This document shows, in pieces, positions 59,630 through 64,000 of a stretch of DNA of 64,000 bases (the first letter of the stretch is position 1; each line of letters begins with the position of its first letter). The position numbers and the translations under genes are program-made. Origin of the DNA: RGIG3528 sp963649295 (lineage in GTDB: Bacteria > Bacillota > Clostridia > Lachnospirales > Lachnospiraceae). The stretch lies in the NCBI GenBank assembly GCA_963649295.1, contig CAVJHK010000005.1, positions 1 through 64,000 of the forward strand. Reading direction: 5' to 3'. The notes beneath the pieces are model-generated. The model was not told where the DNA came from. It saw only the letters and a program-made list of their open reading frames with translations, and ran no database searches.

Positions 59630-62467
59630 TTAAGTTATTTTTAACATCGTTTTTAAATATTGCCCCGTATAGGATTTTGGGATGCATGCCACTTCTTCGG
59701 GAGTGCCTGTTGCCACAACCGTTCCGCCCCTGTCACCGCCTTCCGGTCCCATATCGATGATGTAATCGGCGCATTTTATGACATCAAGGTTGTGCTCGAT
59801 TACGATTACGCTGTTTCCCGCCGACTGAAGGCGGCGCAAAATGTCTATGAGCTTTTTTACGTCGTCAAAATGAAGTCCTGTTGTTGGTTCGTCAAGGATA
59901 TAAATGGTTTTTCCCGTTGATTTTCGCGAAAGCTCCGTTGCAAGCTTTATACGCTGCGCTTCTCCGCCCGAAAGGTCGGTTGACGGATGACCGAGCTCGA
60001 TATAAGAGAGCCCGACGTCGTTCATTGTTTCGATTTTTCGCTTTATCTGCGGTACGTTTTCAAAGAATTTTACGGCGTCGGCGACGGTCATGTTAAGGAC
60101 ATCGGATATCGATTTATCCTTATATTTTACGTCAAGCGTTTCTCTGTTGTATCTCTTTCCGCCGCATACTTCGCAAGGCACATAAACATCCGGCAAAAAG
60201 TTCATTTCTATTTTTATTATTCCGTCACCGCCGCAGGCTTCGCATCTTCCGCCTTTTACGTTAAACGAAAAGCGTCCCTTTTGAAAGCCGTGCTCCTTGG
60301 CATCCTTTGTATTTGCAAACAGGTCTCTTATCATGTCAAATACGCCCGTATATGTGGCGGGATTTGAGCGTGGAGTGCGCCCGATGGGCGACTGGTCAAT
60401 ATCCACCACCTTGTCAAGTGCTTCGTATCCCGATATGCTTTTACATTTCCCGGGGATCATATGCGCACGGTTTAATGTTTTTAAGAGGTGTTTTTTTAAC
60501 ACCTCGTTTATGAGAGAGCTTTTTCCCGAGCCCGAAACACCCGTAACGCATACAAACACGCCAAGAGGAATTTTTACGTCAACATTTTTTAAATTGTTTT
60601 CTGCGGCGCCTGTGATCGTGAGCCATCCGTCAGGCTTACATCTCTTAACAGGAATCTCGATTTTTTTGCGGCCTGTCAGGTAATCCGCTGTTATCGAATT
60701 TTTACAGCGCATGACTTCTGCGGGAGTTCCCGCGGCCACAATCTCTCCTCCGTTATTGCCTGCGCCCGGACCTATATCCACAAGGTAATCGGCGGCTCTC
60801 ATTGTTTCTTCGTCGTGTTCAACTACGATAAGCGTGTTTCCGAGATCGCGAAGACGCATAAGGGATGACAAAAGCTTCCCGTTGTCTCGCTGGTGAAGTC
60901 CGATGCTGGGCTCGTCAAGAATATAGGTGACTCCCACAAGTCCCGAGCCTATTTGCGTGGCAAGACGGATACGCTGTGCTTCTCCGCCCGAAAGTGTGCC
61001 CGCACTTCTTGCAAGTGTGAGATAATCAAGCCCCACGTCATTCAAAAATTTAATGCGTCCTTTTATTTCCTTTAAGACGGCGGCCGCAATCTGCGCTTGC
61101 ATGGGAGAAAGCATAAGCGTTTCAAAAAAGTCCGCCAAATCTCGTATCGGAATCCGTGTGACTTCCGAAATATTTTTGCCGCCGACCGTCACAGCAAGGA
61201 CTTCCGGACGGAGCCTTTCGCCGTGACATACGGTACAGGGCGTTGTTGTCATGAATTCTTCAAATTCCGCCTTTATGGTTTCCGATGCCGTTTCACGATA
61301 TTTTCGCTCTTCGTTTTTGATGAGTCCTTCAAAAACAACGGGATAAATACCCGTTCCCCTTTGTCCCGAATAGTGGACATCAACGGATTCGGTTGTACCA
61401 TAAAAAAGCATGTTTTTTATTTTTTCGGGAAGCTTCCCAAAAGGCGTATCAAGCGAAAAATTAAAGTGTTTTGCGAGTGCCGTGAGAAGCGCACCCGAAA
61501 AGCTCTTCGGATCTTTTGACGATTGCCATCCGAGTGCGGCTATGGCGCCTTCCGAAATGCTCAAATTTTCGTCCGGAACAATAAGAGACGGCGAAAATTC
61601 CATTTTGATTCCTATTCCGTTGCAATTCGGACATGCGCCGTACGGATTGTTAAACGAAAACGATCTGGGTTCAAGCTCGGGTAAACTTATTCCGCAATCG
61701 GGACAGGCAAAATTTTCGGAAAAAATCTTTACGTTTCCGTCCATAAGGTCGCACGCAACTATGCCCTCCGACAGGGAAAGCGCCGTTTCAAGTGAGTCCG
61801 AAATGCGTTTTTCGATGCCGTCTTTTACAATGAGGCGGTCGATTACTATTTCTATGGTATGCTTTATGTTTTTTTCGAGTTTTATTTCATCCGCAAGTTC
61901 GTGAAGCTCACCGTCTATTTTTGCCCTTACATATCCCTGTTTTTTGGCATTTTCAAGGATTTTTGCATGCTCGCCTTTTCGTCCCCTCACAACGGGAGCC
62001 AAAATCTGAAAGCGTGTGCCTTGGTCCCACTTCATTATTTCGTCCGTCATCTGGTCGACGGTTTGCCGGTTTATTTCTTTGCCGCAAACGGGACAATGGG
62101 GAATGCCCACGCGGGCATAAAGAAGTCTTAAATAATCATAAATTTCCGTGACGGTGCCGACCGTGGAACGGGGATTTCGGTTGGTGGATTTTTGGTCGAT
62201 CGAAATGGCGGGAGAGAGTCCCGATATGCTTTCGACATTCGGCTTTTCCATTTGCCCGAGGAATTGTCTTGCATAGGACGAGAGCGACTCCATGTACCGC
62301 CTCTGTCCTTCCGCATAAATCGTGTTGAACGCGAGTGAGCTTTTGCCGGAGCCCGAAAGTCCCGTAAAAACGATAAATTTGTCGCGCGGGAGATCTAAGT
62401 CTACCTTCTTTAAATTGTGCTCGGCGGCACCTCTTATTTTTATATAATTTTTTGCTTCTTCAAACAT
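59630..62467 (-). CDS. uvrA: Excinuclease ABC subunit A
   Basis: Damage-recognition ATPase of nucleotide excision repair. Two ABC modules are visible: Walker A GLSGSGKSS near residue 37 and GVSGSGKSS near 643, signatures LSGGEAQRIRLA and LSGGEAQRIKLA, Walker B ILDEP in both. Zinc-binding Cys pairs lie in CPVCGKEI, CPDCG...CPNC and CEACGG...CEVCGG. 945 residues are standard. It lies 17 bases after uvrB on the same strand, a normal uvrBA operon. Confidence 0.96.
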   Translation of the reverse strand: MFEEAKNYIKIRGAAEHNLKKVDLDLPRDKFIVFTGLSGSGKSSLAFNTIYAEGQRRYMESLSSYARQFLGQMEKPNVESISGLSPAISIDQKSTNRNPRSTVGTVTEIYDYLRLLYARVGIPHCPVCGKEINRQTVDQMTDEIMKWDQGTRFQILAPVVRGRKGEHAKILENAKKQGYVRAKIDGELHELADEIKLEKNIKHTIEIVIDRLIVKDGIEKRISDSLETALSLSEGIVACDLMDGNVKIFSENFACPDCGISLPELEPRSFSFNNPYGACPNCNGIGIKMEFSPSLIVPDENLSISEGAIAALGWQSSKDPKSFSGALLTALAKHFNFSLDTPFGKLPEKIKNMLFYGTTESVDVHYSGQRGTGIYPVVFEGLIKNEERKYRETASETIKAEFEEFMTTTPCTVCHGERLRPEVLAVTVGGKNISEVTRIPIRDLADFFETLMLSPMQAQIAAAVLKEIKGRIKFLNDVGLDYLTLARSAGTLSGGEAQRIRLATQIGSGLVGVTYILDEPSIGLHQRDNGKLLSSLMRLRDLGNTLIVVEHDEETMRAADYLVDIGPGAGNNGGEIVAAGTPAEVMRCKNSITADYLTGRKKIEIPVKRCKPDGWLTITGAAENNLKNVDVKIPLGVFVCVTGVSGSGKSSLINEVLKKHLLKTLNRAHMIPGKCKSISGYEALDKVVDIDQSPIGRTPRSNPATYTGVFDMIRDLFANTKDAKEHGFQKGRFSFNVKGGRCEACGGDGIIKIEMNFLPDVYVPCEVCGGKRYNRETLDVKYKDKSISDVLNMTVADAVKFFENVPQIKRKIETMNDVGLSYIELGHPSTDLSGGEAQRIKLATELSRKSTGKTIYILDEPTTGLHFDDVKKLIDILRRLQSAGNSVIVIEHNLDVIKCADYIIDMGPEGGDRGGTVVATGTPEEVACIPKSYTGQYLKTMLKIT

Positions 62468-62484
62468 AATTGCCTCAATCTTTT

Positions 62485-64000
62485 TTAATCAAGATGTTTT
62501 CTTGCTTCCGCAATTTTATCGCGAAGCTCCGCCGCAAGTTCAAAATTAAGTTCGCATGCGGCGGCACGCATTTTTTTGGTGAGTGTGTCGATGAGCGATT
62601 TAAGTTCTGCTTGCGACATCGATTCAAAGTCTTTTTCAAGTTTTTTCGCGTTTTTTTCCGCTTTCTTGGAAATCACTATCAAATCGTGAACGGCTTTTTT
62701 TACTGATGTTGGAGTAATTCCGTGTTCCTTATTGTAATCATCCTGAATTTTACGGCGGCGTTCGGTTTCGGTTACCGCATTTTTTATTGAATCCGTAATG
62801 ACGTCGGCATACATTATAACATGCCCGTCAACATTTCTTGCGGCACGTCCGATTGTCTGAATAAGAGAGGTTTCGGAGCGCAAAAAGCCTTCCTTGTCGG
62901 CGTCCAGTATCGCAACAAGCGAAACCTCAGGGATGTCGAGACCTTCCCTGAGCAAATTTATTCCCACAAGGACGTCAAACACGTCAAGACGCATGTCGCG
63001 GATTATTTCGGATCTTTCGAGCGTATCTATGTCGGAGTGAAGGTATCTGACGCGTATTCCTATTTCCTTTAGGTAATCGGTGAGGCTTTCCGCCATTCTC
63101 TTTGTGAGCGTTGTGACCAAAACCTTTTCTTTTTTTTCGATTGTTTTTTTGATTTCGGATACAAGATCGTCGATTTGTCCCGTTGTTTTGCGGACGGATA
63201 TTTTGGGATCCAATAATCCCGTCGGGCGGATTATTTGCTCCGCACGCATGAGCTCGTGTGCGGCTTCGTATTTTGAAGGCGTTGCCGAAACAAACATCAT
63301 GCGGCTGATGTGGCTTTCAAATTCGGCAAAATCAAGCGGCCTGTTGTCTTTTGCCGACGGAAGACGGAATCCGTAATCGACAAGTGTCTGCTTGCGGGAC
63401 AGATTTCCGTTAAACATTCCTCCGATTTGCGGAATTGTCATGTGCGACTCGTCAACGATAATGAGAAAATCGTCCGGGAAAAAGTCGAGGAGCGTATAGG
63501 GCGGTTCACCGGGCTTAAGCCCCGAGAGCTGCCTCGTGTAATTTTCGATCCCCGAGCAAAAACCCGTTTCACGAAGCATTTCTATGTCATACATGGTACG
63601 TTCTTCGATGCGCTGTGCTTCTATGAGCTTTCCTTCTGATTTAAATTCCTTTATTCTTTCTTCAAGCTCTTCTTTGATTTCGGTAACCGCTTTTTCTATT
63701 CGTTCTTTTTCAACAACATAGTGTGAGGCGGGGTAGACCGCGGCGTGTGAAAGCGTGTTTTTGACCGTGCCTGTCAGAACGTCAAATTCTGAAATTCTGT
63801 CGATTTCGTCTCCGAAAAGTTCAACACGGAGCGCAGTATCCGAGTGCGATACCGGAAAAATTTCGACAACGTCACCGCGTACCCTGAACATTCCGCGTTT
63901 AAAATCGATGTTGTTGCGCACATATTGCATCTCTGTGAGGCTTTTTATTATTGTGTCGCGTGATATTTCCATGTTTTCGCGGAGAACCAAGTGCATTTTA
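62485..64000 (-). CDS. uvrB: Excinuclease ABC subunit B, N-terminus beyond window edge
   Basis: The frame is open through base 64000, so the first ~150 residues, including Walker A, are missing from the window. What is visible: RVRGDVVEIFP, VDESHMTIPQIGGM, VSATPSKYE, LVTTLTKRMAESLTDYL, VGINLLREGLDIPEVSLV, LIQTIGRAARN, and a C-terminal UVR domain (LTKKMRAAACELNFELAAELRDKI). It loads onto DNA from UvrA and recruits UvrC. The apparent ATG at 63996 is internal. Confidence 0.95.
   Translation of the reverse strand, partial: KMHLVLRENMEISRDTIIKSLTEMQYVRNNIDFKRGMFRVRGDVVEIFPVSHSDTALRVELFGDEIDRISEFDVLTGTVKNTLSHAAVYPASHYVVEKERIEKAVTEIKEELEERIKEFKSEGKLIEAQRIEERTMYDIEMLRETGFCSGIENYTRQLSGLKPGEPPYTLLDFFPDDFLIIVDESHMTIPQIGGMFNGNLSRKQTLVDYGFRLPSAKDNRPLDFAEFESHISRMMFVSATPSKYEAAHELMRAEQIIRPTGLLDPKISVRKTTGQIDDLVSEIKKTIEKKEKVLVTTLTKRMAESLTDYLKEIGIRVRYLHSDIDTLERSEIIRDMRLDVFDVLVGINLLREGLDIPEVSLVAILDADKEGFLRSETSLIQTIGRAARNVDGHVIMYADVITDSIKNAVTETERRRKIQDDYNKEHGITPTSVKKAVHDLIVISKKAEKNAKKLEKDFESMSQAELKSLIDTLTKKMRAAACELNFELAAELRDKIAEARKHLD

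Overview
The window looks like a chromosomal segment of a low-GC Gram-positive anaerobe, most likely a clostridial plant-glycan or gut bacterium close to Lachnospiraceae. This is inferred from gene content (hpf-secA-prfB synteny, iol operon, GH105 and CE12 pectin enzymes, family-5 ABC transporters, threonine/proline-rich lipoproteins, HypA/HypB) and from many TTG/GTG starts behind strong GGAGG ribosome sites. No rRNA, tRNA, insertion sequence, phage or CRISPR was recognised. One 19-base N run (34030-34048) marks an assembly gap.

Layout. 1-4 kb: the end of a rhamnogalacturonan acetylesterase, a biotin ligase, and a broken hybrid histidine kinase. 4.1-8.6 kb: an iron-sulfur flavoprotein oxidoreductase, then hypA and two tandem hypB genes. 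8.6-15.8 kb: a complete chorismate locus comprising chorismate mutase, aroB, a fused aroC-aroE-aroK, aroQ, aroA and DAHP synthase. 16-21.7 kb: purA, map, a RelB/MazF-type toxin-antitoxin pair, an NSS transporter and azlCD. 21.8-31.7 kb: myo-inositol catabolism (iolG facing a DeoR regulator and iolJCBDE) ending in a chemoreceptor. 31.7-40.6 kb: an AraC regulator facing a GH105 unsaturated-uronyl hydrolase and a five-gene peptide-type ABC importer, probably for pectin fragments. 40.7-46.2 kb: a DUF1292 protein, a GH2 glycosidase, a Thr-Pro lipoprotein and a nuclease-helicase. 46.3-49.8 kb: nagB-nagA-xylB. 49.9-55.1 kb: hpf facing secA-prfB, with prfB carrying its programmed +1 frameshift. 55.1-59.3 kb: a FGGY kinase with araD, and a membrane GGDEF protein. 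59.6-64 kb: uvrA and the end of uvrB.

Metabolic logic. Pectin side chains and backbone are served by CE12, GH105, the ABC importer and araBD. GlcNAc, xylulose and inositol feed central metabolism through nagBA, xylB and iol. Aromatic amino-acid precursors come from a nearly contiguous shikimate locus.

The most unusual property is structural. At least eleven spacers carry short degenerate tandem duplications, each locus-specific, with periods of 12 to 51 bp. Three of them copy the 3' end of the upstream gene. Similar duplications inside genes have periods of 15 or 30 bp, which keep the reading frame. All of this was read by eye; no alignment or database search was run.
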